64,000 bases of DNA from Prillingera fragicola. Taxonomy: Eukaryota > Basidiomycota > Tremellomycetes > Trichosporonales > Trichosporonaceae. Below are positions 52,811 through 63,209 of the stretch, piece after piece (positions within the stretch are counted from its first letter, which is position 1; every line of letters begins with the position of its first letter). The notes below the pieces were generated by a model. That model saw only the letters and a program-made list of their open reading frames with translations. It was not told the origin of the DNA and did no database searches. Position numbers and translations under genes: made by a program. The stretch spans positions 1,364,001 through 1,428,000 of the forward strand of contig BEDY01000004.1 in NCBI GenBank assembly GCA_002335605.1. Direction: 5' to 3'.

Positions 52811-55577
52811 ATGACCGACACGACGCCAGTCGACAACGGCTACTGTCAAACGGCTACATCACCTCCTAACGCCTCCTCTTCATCCCAACGTAACACGTCA
52901 CCAATGCTCGGCATGTCGCGTCGCCCGCAAGCACCTTCGCCGTTGTCACAAGTAACCGCCGGCACGTCCAGTGACCAGCACACCAAGAAGAAAGTCCACA
53001 TAAGCCCAGACGTCCAAGACGACACTGCGCCGTGCTTTATCCACTCGGGTCTTGACAAGCATGGCTCGCTGCAGGACTGGTTGCGCGGCAAGTCACACCA
53101 CCACGTTGCTGGCCCTCACCGGCGGCGGTCCGAAACTAGTGCCCTGAATGGCAGCGCTGCAGCCCAACTGGAAGTCCCGCGCCCCTCTGCTCGCCGCTTG
53201 GGACGCCCGCAGCCCATGACGCCGGCCTTCCCAACGCTCCCAAACAGTGACAACGGGAAGACTTCTCCCCCAGACCTCGGCGGCTATGACTCGGACAAGT
53301 CATCAACATTGACATCACCCGCAGACAGCAGCGCTATACAGGAGGATGACGACGAGGATGAGGAGGATGAAGACGAGGCCACCAGCTCTCTCACCCGCCA
53401 GCTGGCCGCGACGGCCCAGGGAGTGCGCGAGGTCAGCAAAGAGCTGGGACGCACGCGTGTGCACTCGCGCATTCAGACTGTGCTTATCGTGACAAAGGCC
53501 CGCGACAACCGTCTGATCGGCCTCACACGAGAGCTCGCCCTCTACCTCATGCAGAAGGGTCCCCCTTCTTTCCCAGCATCTGCGGCCAACAGCACGACCG
53601 ACCTTCGCAACTCGAGCCGCAGCGCTTCGACCCGCGGCATGATCGTGTACGTTGACGCTCAGCTGAAAACCTCCAAGCGCTTTGACGCAGAAGGCCTGCA
53701 GCGCGACCACCCGGACCTGTTTGAGCCCATTACACGTCGTCGGTCGTCTTCCATGAATGCTTCCATGAGTGCCTCGACGACCAGCATCAACACGATGGCG
53801 TCGGGCTACAGCGAATACAGCAGCAGACGCGCGCGGGGAGAGGAGGGCCAATTGCGCTACTGGACTGCAGAGATGTGCTCCAACTCGCCTCAGCTGTTCG
53901 ACTTTGTCGTCACTCTTGGTGGTGACGGAACCGTCCTCTTTACCTCTTGGCTCTTGTGAGTTTCAGTGTCAGCTGCCGCGCTGACCATTTCAGCCAGAAG
54001 ATCGTGCCACCCGTCCTGCCCTTTGCACTGGGCTCACTGGGTTTCCTGACCAACTTCAATTTTGCAGGCCACAGGAAGACGATGGATCGAGTCATCGACG
54101 AGGGTATTCGCGTCAACCTGCGCATGCGCTTCACTTGCACTGTGTATCGCGCCGTTGCACCCGACGAGGACTTGGTGGTCAAAAGGGGCCACAAGAGGAA
54201 GGCCATTCGTCGACCTGGAGGAGAGATTCTCGTACGTCAGGTGGACAAGGATGGTTGGGAGGCGCTCGAAGGGCGCGCACCCATGGACGCCGTGGACAGC
54301 ACTACCTCGGGCAAGGACAAGGAGATCATGTGCTTCTCCACACGCCCTGTGGAGCAGTTTGAAGTCCTCAACGACCTGGTTGTCGACCGTGGACCTAGCC
54401 CCTTCGTGTCGCTACTTGAGGTGTTTGGCGACGATCACCACCTTACCACTGTCCAGGCCGACGGATTGACAGTGTCTACTCCCACTGGATCGACTGCCTA
54501 CTCTCTCTCGGCTGGCGGCTCACTCGTCCACCCCCAGATCCCTGCGCTCCTCCTCACTCCCATCTGCCCCCACACGCTGTCTTTCCGCCCCATGTTGTTG
54601 CCAGACAGCATGGAGGTACGCGTATGCGTGCCCTACAACTCACGCAGTACTGCGTGGGCGTCATTTGACGGACGTGGTCGCGTGGAGCTCAAGCAGGGTG
54701 ACCACATCAAGATCACTGCGTCCAAGTACCCGTTCCCTACGGTGTGCGCCGACAAGCAAAGCTCGGACTGGTTCAGGTCCATCTCGCGCACTTTGCGCTG
54801 GAACGAGCGTGAGAGGCAGAAGTCCTTTGTTGTCGTCGAGGAAGACCGCGAGCCTCGCAAGACGCCACACGCCAACGGTGGTGGATCCTCCATCTCGGGA
54901 TCTGACGACGAGTACTACACGGGAAGCAGCGAGGAGGACGAGTTTGACATTGACGAGTGAGTTGCCGTATGTGCTCCTTAGCTAACAGCGCAGTAAATCT
55001 GGAGGAGACGTCACGCCCAACTCTCCTCAAGGCTTGGCGCCCGTCGGCCCTGTCAACCCTCGTATGCGCAACTTGGCTACGGACATGAACTCCACCAAGA
55101 GCGGCGTCCAAAGCCCCAACCGCTTTGCATCAGGCTACCAGGCCCCGCCACCTCTGTCCCAGCGCCACCTGCTGGAAGCGCTTGCGTCAGTCGAGAAGGA
55201 CTTGGCAAAGGTCGAGCTCCAGTCGCGCGAGCACACAGAGCATGCCGCCGAGCACGCTGACGAGATGAACGACGAGGTCACCCCGTTGCCCGAAAGCGAG
55301 TTTACGCGTGTAGAGAGCGACGCGACCCTCGCCCCGCCCGGGGACTATGGCAGGCACTCGCGCCGTGACTCTGAGATTACGCTTGGAGGACGCACACCGC
55401 GCCAGGGCAGGTCGAGAAGTCGTAGTAGGGCTCGCGAGAACAGTCGTTCGGGCAGCCCGAGTGTCAAACCACGTAAGCCCAAGGCGTTTGCATTCTTTGG
55501 CCAGGTGAGTGGTTGTTGGTTTCGACTGGATAGAGCTGACATGACAGGACGACTCTACGTCCGAGTTGAGCGACTAG
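52811..55577 (+). CDS. NAD kinase
   Basis: Phosphorylates NAD to NADP. ATG 52811 opens a 190-residue disordered N-terminus with a solid acidic run (EDDDEDEEDEDEA). The kinase lead-in is HSRIQTVLIVTKARDNRLIG and LTRELALYLMQ, then FDFVVTLGGDGTVLFTSWL with the GGDGT motif. An intron (about 53957-53993) continues QKIVPPVLPFALGSLGFLTN. Later blocks: EVLNDLVVDRGPSPFVSLLE, ADGLTVSTPTGSTAYSLSAG and GSLVHPQIPALLLTPICPHT, which form the NAD-binding GDGT/NE/D/TGSTAY set. The C-terminal 200 residues are disordered, after an intron at about 54957-54993. The last intron (about 55504-55547) yields a final DDSTSELSD and stop 55575-55577; if it is retained, the frame runs to 55630. No mitochondrial presequence is evident, so a cytosolic Utr1-type enzyme is likely. 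Confidence 0.93.
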
Positions 55578-55678
55578 AGGCGGAGCGCGAGGGAGATCTG
55601 GAATTTGTCTACGATGATTGCATTGTCTGATGTACCACGCATGCTTATCATTGCCATACCAAAATAACAGCGCCTCCG

Positions 55679-55734
55679 CTAACGCACTAACGCACTAACG
55701 CACTAACGCACTAACGCACTAACGCACTAACGCA
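55679..55734 (+). repeat. (CTAACGCA)7 tandem repeat spanning the Tel2 stop codon
   Basis: Seven perfect 8-bp units. On the minus strand each unit reads TGCGTTAG and contains an in-register TAG every 8 bp. The Tel2 stop (55727-55729) is the TAG of the first unit on the coding strand, so the array begins inside the last codons and fills the proximal 3' UTR. Confidence 0.95.
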
Positions 55735-58700
55735 TGCCACTCTTGGCACCCCAAGTCTCACCAATCTCCGCAACCTTGACCACAACACCAGCAGCTGATG
55801 CACGCAGCCGCCCTTCCCTTGCGCCTCCGCCACCCGCAGCCTTGGCACCACTGTTCTCTGCTTCAAACACGCCATGAGCCCACTCGCCAGCAGCGAGCAC
55901 AAGCTGTGGCGCGTCGAGCGCAAAGCTGCGGCCCTTGTCGAGGTCCACGGCCGTGTCGAGTGCTGAAAGCGCTAATTCCAAAGCAGCACTCACGACCTGA
56001 GCTTCAGGTGCTGCGGCAGAGTCTGCGTCAGACGGAGCAAAACTGTCGTCTGGCTTGCCGAAGTGACGTGCGCCAATGGTGACAGCGAGCTCTAGAACCG
56101 ACGGCGCAAGCACAGCCAGGAAGGTCGGCGCGTGCCTCGCCGCATGCGTGAGAAGCGCTAGTGTCAGGAGATACTTCTCCAGCGCCATGGGAGACAGCAC
56201 AAGACCGCTGCCTGCTGCGCGGTACCGGGTGCCAATCTGCACTGCCCGAGTCTCGCGGATGGATGCGTCCTGGAAGTAGTCCCAAAACCGGTTAACGAGG
56301 GGGAGGATAAAGTATTCTGCCGCGACTGTCGAGTAGGGTACGACGGGGGGCTGGACAGTTGGACCATCTCCATCATTGGCCACAGTGAGAGACTCGGTGA
56401 CCCTGCGGCGCTTGCTGGGGGACCCAACGCGGAGGCGACGTTCACGTGCGAATTCGGGAACAGTCTCCTCACCTTGGCGTGCTCCCTTACTCAGCAGGAG
56501 GTTTCGCATGCCCGCGACGGCACTCTCGAGCTGGCCGGCGTGCGCTTCGTCGTCAGGTGTCAGGTAACGAGCGTGGAGCGCTGGCGGCAGAGTTTTTGTG
56601 GGGAAGTCGATGCTACGCGTTGTTCGAGGTGGCTCTGGTACCGACAGGCCTGCCAGCTCGCGGGCACCCATGGCGATAGCTGTGAGCATGACGTTCTTTT
56701 GCAACAATGAAAAGCTTGGATTGAAGTACAGTTCAGCCAAGTGACTGCAACGTCAGTTTACATTGTGGACGCCGAACTCACGGAGGAACATTGCGAGGAG
56801 AGCAAGCCACAAGTGCGGTGACAAGGCCCTGGCGATGCTGCTCAAAATCGTCAAGATTGAAAGGGTCGGCCAAAGCAACGGCTGCTGTAGCTAGTGCCAC
56901 TGCATTCTCTGTGACCTCGCCGCCAAAGTTGCGCTTGGCCCGTACGAGTCCTTCACCCCATTGCAGTGCCATCTCAATGGACTCAGCATTGTCCTTGTCG
57001 CGCAACAGCTCAATGAGCTGTCGCACATACACAGGACGCTTAAGCTTCCTCTTCTTTTGAGCGTCGAGAGCGAGAGTCGGGTCGGCTGCAACCTCTTCCA
57101 AGTACGAAGGAGTAGGTGATGGCGACCTTGAAGACGAGGGAGAAACTTCATCATAGCCCTTGAGAGGATCTGCCATCTGATCATCATCGAGCACAACCAC
57201 CTTGCGCTGAGGTTTGGCTTTTGCGGAACGACCTCGATGCTGAGGGAGTGCAGCTTCTGGCCCAGACTCTGGATCTGGCTGGCGTTCACCTTGATGCGTG
57301 TCACCCCATCCAAGCATCCACAGAGCGGGATCATCTGACAGCACAGCCGAACTGTCCTTCACGCCAAGGCTACTGCGCAGCCATCGGCATTCTTCCTTCC
57401 CATCCCCCTCAGCGTCCCACATGTTGGAGAAGCGCAGGCGCTTGAGACCACCTGAAGGTTTGGGAGCCTGGGTTTTCGGCAAGCCCGCGTCCTCGTCCAC
57501 CTCGAGCCCCGCCTTCAAGTCTTCCATCTCGTCATCGACAGAAGCGTTTGCAGCGCCATCTTCCTCGATTGTCAGCTGGCTGAGAAGCTCTCCAACAAGC
57601 ATGCCAAGACGCCGAATCTTGGGGTCTGGATGGGTGAGAAAGGCGTGGACGGCATGAATAAATCGTCCTCCCCGAGCCAATGTGACAATGAAGGGATCGA
57701 AAGGCGGTAGCAAAGAGACTGCCAGGATGAGAGTGTGCGTCAAGTCTACAAGTCAGCGCTGCTTGCCACATTGCACTCACGAAATTGATCAGCGTATGAA
57801 GCAAACTTGATACGCTTGGGTGTGCTCCAGACCTCGAAGACAGCTTCAACAAGAGCCTTGGCCGCTACTGGTTAGCTTTTGTGCGTGGTGTCTCTTACTC
57901 ACCCTGTGATCCGCCTTGGCCTGCCCATTCGACCACAACACGCCGGCGAGCCTGCTGAGCAGCCTCACTTCCACTTGTCTTCCCTGACAAAAGTGAAGTC
58001 ACCACTGCTTGCCATGCCTCACCCCCAACAATAGCAGGCCCCATGAACTGTGCCAGTACAATCGAGGCGCGTTTGATGCGTTCATCCGCAGCGTCCGGAT
58101 GCAACGGTGGCACGCCGAGGTTGAATGCAAGGTAAGCCAGGAGTCCATTTGCCAAAACCGAGATTGCAGACGACGACAGCTTGAGGAAAAGATCTGGGAA
58201 GAATGTCTCGGGATAAGGCTCAAGAGGGGTTGCAGGATCCGGGTGTAGATGGGCCAGCGCCAACGGCAGAAACGCTGTAAGGAAAGCAGGTGTCGGGGTC
58301 GGGGTAGCGCTCGGCATGGGGGTGAACAAGCCAAGGGACGCTAGCTTCTCGAGCACCACTCGAAGAGGCGCCAACTCGGGAAGTGGAGAAGCTTGTGAAA
58401 GCTCGTATGTCAAGCTTTCAAAGCGACGCGCAAAGTGGTTGAAATACGCTGCGGGCACCAAGCTAGAGGGAATGTCACCGTTCCACTGGGCCTCGCGCCA
58501 GCGTCCAACAGCATTGGCTACCTTTGCCGGAAGGGAGGCAGTAACATTCACTGCATCCTCCCATAGCAGCGAGCGTGCTCCGTCCCTCGAACTCGACTTG
58601 CTCCACGCAGTCCAGTATAGCGAGTCAATGCTGTATGATTGTGCTAGCCGACTTAGCGTATTGAGAACGAATTCGCGAGCCTCGGTCGGCAACGAGACTG

Positions 58701-59070
58701 TCGGCTTTGGCGACAAGAGACCAGTCAAAGAAATATAGGCTGTAAGGGCAATGTTGTTGGCCAATGGCGCCGAATCAGCGGTGAGACTGTCTCGAGGCGG
58801 ACAGAAGAAGGTATCGAGGAGGAGGCGGCCGCGCGTGTCCAGGACTGGAAGAAACGTTGGCGATACAGCTACCAAAGCTTGCTGAACCGCTGGCAGCTGC
58901 TTCCAGACCGACTTTGTAGCGTCCGTTGGTGGCGGACCGCTGCTGGTCGGTGCCAGGCCTAATTCATCCAAGGTGGAGGACAAGGCGAAAGTGAAGTCCT
59001 CGGCGTCCGACAGGGATTCGCGCAGCTTGTCCCGCAAGCTGCGGAGTGCAGCTGACACCGAGTCCGACAT
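55727..59070 (-). CDS. TEL2: Telomere length regulation protein Tel2
   Basis: HEAT-repeat-like subunit of the TTT complex (Tel2-Tti1-Tti2), which stabilises PIKK kinases such as TOR and ATM/ATR. ATG 59070: MSDSVSAALRSLRDKLRESL. Helical repeats follow through SLYWTAWSKSSSRDGARSLL, EAWQAVVTSLLSGKTSGSEA and RRRVVVEWAGQGGSQ. Introns at about 57868-57903 and 57744-57781 enclose AAKALVEAVFEVWSTPKRIK. Then THTLILAVSLLPPFDPFIVT, PDPKIRRLGMLVGELLSQL, LKRPVYVRQLIELLRDKDNA and ESIEMALQWGEGLVRAKRNF, the conserved C-terminal Tel2 domain (telomere_reg-2). An intron near 56743-56780 precedes HLAELYFNPSFSLLQKNVML. An SPSKRRRVTE patch may be nuclear targeting. The length of about 1,060 residues is normal for fungal Tel2. 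The stop codon sits in an 8-bp tandem repeat. Confidence 0.9.
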
Positions 59071-59280
59071 TGAAGAGAGTCAAATGCGCTGCGATAAGTT
59101 GGGAGGCTACCGGTGCAGCATCTGGTCACGTTGAGGTCAACTCGAACATTCTGTCCAGTCAAGTGGCAAACAGAAGTGGAGGTCGTAATTAGCGGGATCA
59201 AACCTGTCAACAACGCAGAGCTAATGATTCATTAGGCGGTGATGATGCGTTTCGACTTTTATCATCACTCTCTCGCCAAC
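59071..59280. promoter_or_regulatory. Short divergent promoter, TEL2 / Pac3-like gene
   Basis: 210 bp between outward ATGs. If the Pac3-like protein starts at the alternative ATG 59242, the spacer is only 171 bp. No clear TATA box. Confidence 0.4.
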
Positions 59281-59873
59281 ATGTCTGCACTCCTCGAAGA
59301 GGCCTTTGAGCCACCAATTCCCGGCCCTTCGCAGCCCGCAGCTCCCCGAGCTCCGTTTGCGTCTTTCCAGTTGCGTCGGAGTATCGCCAATATCGAGACC
59401 GAGCTGCTAGTGCAGTCCTTTGACGACCGCGTCCTTGTCATTGTCACCCAAAACGACAAGATCGGGTGCATGGTGAGTCCCAGAGCCTACTCGCTCGCCC
59501 ACCCCGCGCCTGGGCGTATCTAATTCATTCGCAGACGCAAGCAACCCTTCCTGCCGTTGCCTCTCTGCAGCCACCGCCCGCTCATACCGACGAGCCATCA
59601 CCCCTGTCTGCCCTGCCACCTCCACCCACTGCCACCGCGCTCACTCCCTTGTTGGGCTCGCCTCCAAACGCCATCTTGCATGACTTGTATGTCTCCCAGA
59701 TTGCTACACTGGTCTGGTGGGCCCAACAGCTTGCGCACGCACCCCGCCGCCCAGTTATTGTCGGCCTCTCTCTCGGACGCGTCAGCGATGAGGACCAGGT
59801 TGCCGAGACGGAGCGCGAGCGCTTTGGTGGCATCATGGACATGGTAGCCTCTTGGCCTGGACCGGGAGAATAA
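59281..59873 (+). CDS. Proteasome assembly chaperone 3-like protein
   Basis: Two exons. Exon 1 from ATG 59281: MSALLEEAFEPPIPGPSQPA, then ELLVQSFDDRVLVIVTQNDK and IGCM. Intron about 59473-59534 leads to TQATLPAVASLQPPPAHTDE, a Pro/Thr-rich linker, and LTPLLGSPPNAILHDLYVSQ then IATLVWWAQQLA. The pattern FxxxVLVxVTQxxKxGxx followed by LLGxxxxxxHxxxxxxxxLV matches PAC3/PSMG3 (human VVVTQFGKMGT...VLLGQDEPLIHVFA). PAC3 with PAC4 helps assemble the 20S alpha ring. In-frame upstream ATG 59242 would add 13 residues. About 175 residues, longer than human PSMG3 because of the linker. Confidence 0.75.
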
Positions 59874-60010
59874 GTAACTCGTGCAAGTCCATTCATGGGG
59901 TTCCGTATGAGCTATAGAAGCTAAAGAATGTAGTTATGAGAGACTCGGCCAGAGGCCTTCTATGTGTGCGCGTGGCGGTTCGTGTGTGCGTGCGTTTCAT
60001 GTCGCGATGA

Positions 60011-61749
60011 CTAGGCCCTTCGGCCTGCCATCTCAACATCGTAAAGTCCATGCTGGGCCTCGCCGTGGTGCGGTCCCGCACCGGCGAGGTCGGCTGCCTT
60101 CTCCTGGGCAGCGGTGGTGGCGGTGGCGGCTAAAAAACAGGTCAGCAGTGTCCAAAGGGACAATATGAGCAACTCACGATCTCCGATACCCGCGCGAGTA
60201 CCCCATCCAGTCTTGTGAAGAGTGAAGAGTGCGTACAGCTTCATGATGGCAAAGTAGTAGCCAAAGACAATGAAGACGGGTACGTAGATAATGTCCTGAG
60301 GGCGCGACCACAGATGAGGAAGAACCTTGAGCGTACGGGTGCAGAGCAGCCACACAAGGTAGGAGATGACAATGTTCCACGCCGGCAAGTGGTAACCACC
60401 ATCCTTGATTTCCTTGGTACTCTTGACGATGAGGTAAAGGACAAGAGCCGGGCCGACCAGAAGGGTGAGAGGGTTGATAAACTTGTCGAGCATGGTGTAG
60501 CAGACGTAAGGATGCTTGGTCCAGACGTGACGCTCTGTGAAGACGGAACGGAAGTCTGAACGCCACGTGTTTCGGGTCCATCGCAACACCTGCTTGAGGA
60601 AACGCCAGTTTGGCTTCATGGTCGAAAGCAGCTCAGCCTCCTTGCAAACCTGAACGTACGTGTTCCATCCGTGCGAGACCATCCAGCGGGTGAGGAACTT
60701 GTCGTCACCCGAGTTGAGGTGGTACTTGCCGAGCCAGAGGTCATTGGTGAAGCCGTGGAGGAAGTCGGGGTCCTTGAGGATAACGGTACGGTAGGCAGCA
60801 GTACGGCCCGAAAGACAGGGGATACCACCGTCAATGTGGGTCGAAGAAGCAATCTCAATGTTACGGATAGTGAGACGGAAGGCGGCAAGAATCTCCCACA
60901 CTGTCATGCGGTCTCCACAGGGCTTGACACGCTGCGAGGTACCGACACCACCGACCTGCTGGTCTTCGAAGCAGGCAAGAACGTAGGGAAGGAGAAGAGG
61001 AGGCCAAATGGCGTCGTCATCGGCGAACACGATAATGTCGGTCGTCGTGTTACGGACACCGTGAGCCATTTGCAAACGCTTGTTCGCGAAGGGCACTGTG
61101 AGGACACGGATGCGAGTAGGGTCAACACTCTGGGCCAACTCCATGAGAGGGCCCTTCATCTTCTCTTCGGTAACGATGATAATCTCTTTGGGGTTGCCGA
61201 CGAGCCACGAAAAAGCAGCCTCTGGGTAAACGTCAGCCTCGGGCGGCGGTGCAAGGATACCACAATCGCACGAACCTCGGAACTCCTCGCCTGCGTCAAT
61301 GGTGGGCACGATGATGGTGACATCCTCATCAGCGCGGTCTGAAACGTCAGCATCGAACAACGAGCCAGCACGCACAAGTGGGGGTCTCGGGGAGGGGGAT
61401 AGGGCGGTAGACAAAGCGTGCAATTAGGCGGATGATGTACCACAGGTAACGGTAGAACCTGTGTGATGGTCAGTGCACTGCTCACTGCAGCTCTCCGCCG
61501 CCGACACGCTTCCCATGTACATGTCGACGTAGGCAAGGTCTGAACACATACCCGATAACGCCAAAGGGCACGACTACAAAGCGTCAGCAATTGCAAAAAC
61601 AGCGAGTCTTGATCACTGCACGACGGGTCGTGTGTGAATGCTTGTACTCACAAACCGGGAACTTGTCCGCTGTAAGGTCTGTACTAACGTCAGCAGCTGG
61701 TACGAGCGGGAGTCTGAAATGTCGAGATGGGACAGTACGCACACAGCAT
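60011..61749 (-). CDS. GT2 polysaccharide (hyaluronan-type) synthase, Cps1-like
   Basis: Processive membrane glycosyltransferase like cryptococcal Cps1. Small 5' exons splice to MLPYSGQVPGFVPFGVIGFY then RYLWYIIRLIARFVYRPIPL (transmembrane 1). The catalytic domain has EDVTIIVPTIDAGEEF, PKEIIIVTEEKMKG, VLTVPFANKRLQMAHGVR, the DDD motif IIVFADDDAIWPPLL, GGVGTSQRV, STHIDGGIPCLSGRTAAYR, LNSGDDKFLTRWMVSHGWNT (GDD, acceptor site) and LKQVLRWTRNTWRS, the QxxRW motif. Three or four C-terminal membrane segments follow: FINPLTLLVGPALVLYLIV, WNIVISYLVWLLCTRTLKVL, IIYVPVFIVFGYYFAIMKLY. Last intron about 60130-60178, then an Ala-rich, His-containing tail. Six introns inferred, four of them in the first 500 bp. 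The polymer made (hyaluronan-like or other beta-glycan) cannot be told from sequence. Confidence 0.9.
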
Positions 61750-63209
61750 GGTGGGACGTTGGCTCTAAGGCCTGCTACGAAGGTGCGCGTCAAGAGCTTG
61801 CCGTGGTCGTGTTTCTTGGTCGTTAACGAATTGGGGTTGGGGAAGGGGTGGGGTTGCAACACTAGTAGACAACGACACACGCGCTCTTCTGGCGTGGTCG
61901 TGTAAGAGTGGTTTGGTGGTAGAGGAATGAAAGTTGGCCCACACCAGTCAAGGTGAAGAGTTGAAGGTTGACAGTAGCAGGCTGATCTCTAGTGAAAATG
62001 CAGTTGGGTCACGATCGAGGGCAGGAGCAGTGCCCCTTAGTTCCCGCCGTGGGCCGCCGTGGACCTGGGTAGTCTCTACCGATTTCAATGACGTCGCGCA
62101 GCTGGGCCTATGGGGGCGTGAGACGGTTTCGATACAGCAGGCAGAGGGGAGTCTTTGGACGAGGGTGCAGTGTACACAGAGGGGCACAGAGACAGACAGA
62201 CACTCTAGTCGATAGCTGGGGGCGGCGCTGCTCCATCAGAAGCAGCACTACGTTGCATCTTTCAGCTTTGCGTCGCTCTCTCCCTCGTTAATCTCGGTGC
62301 GCTGGCCGGCCAGGTGGTGCGAACAAAACACCCACCTGCTCGCAGCACGCAGACGTCTGCCGCCGCTGCCCGTACATGCCCGTGACACCACTTTTACGCG
62401 CAACTGTGCACGACTCCCGAGCAGCCCTGGGAGCCTCTGCTGATACACGGGAGACTGCAGCACTACACACTCCAAATGTTCAGGGTGTCTCTGGAGCTCA
62501 GGGTCCACAAGCGCACGCGGCCAGAGGTCTGTGAGCCCTAATCCCAGCAAGCTCCAACAAGTGTGCCTGGGCCAGGAAAAAGGACACGGTCTCCAGCACT
62601 GCCACCTTGCCCCAAATTTTGTCAATCTGCTACGAAGCGGCAACCTCGAGTGTTTGGTTCAGCGCGTCAGAAAACAAACGCCACTTCCCCTACAACAGGG
62701 TGGCTGCGCTCTGCTACAATGCTCATCGTGTGCGGTTCAACCTGAACGCCAGCAGCCTGGAACGCACTCCGGCGCACTCCAGAGAGCATGATTACAGGAT
62801 CAAGGCCGGATCTGCGTTCCTAATGGCTGACTGTAAGCCTCGATCCCCCTGTTGCTGTGCGCCTCGACGATCCTCTACACCAGGGCGACGCTTTATTTAT
62901 ATCGCCATCAAGCTCGGCAGGGACAGCAGGGGGCTGCTACCATTTAACGCACATGAGAGTGGCACTTCACGACGAGATCCACGACGTGATCATTGCTCGT
63001 ACAGCAGAGACGGCCTTTGAATGCAAAAGAAAATACATCATGCTTAAAAACTCTTGACGTACTGGGAAGCGTCTATGCCGCAACTCTCCGTATCTGATAT
63101 GCTCATCTCATTGCCGGCGACTGGACTCTCGCAAGCCAAACCATTCGTGTGCCTGCCTACACAGGCTGTTGCCACACAACGCCATTGTCTCAATCGTCGT
63201 GCTCTAGCT
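61750..63209. other. Long intergenic region upstream of the Cps1-like gene
   Basis: 1.46 kb between the Cps1-like ATG and the Noc3 stop (both minus). Frames on both strands (for example 62248-62643 minus and 62607-63020 plus) lack coding bias and any recognisable motif. It presumably holds the synthase promoter. Confidence 0.5.

Noticed and set aside
52811..55630. NAD kinase frame read through to 55630
   Set aside because: A consensus GTGAGT...CTGACATGACAG intron at about 55504-55547 gives a shorter natural end (DDSTSELSD). The read-through tail remains possible but less likely.
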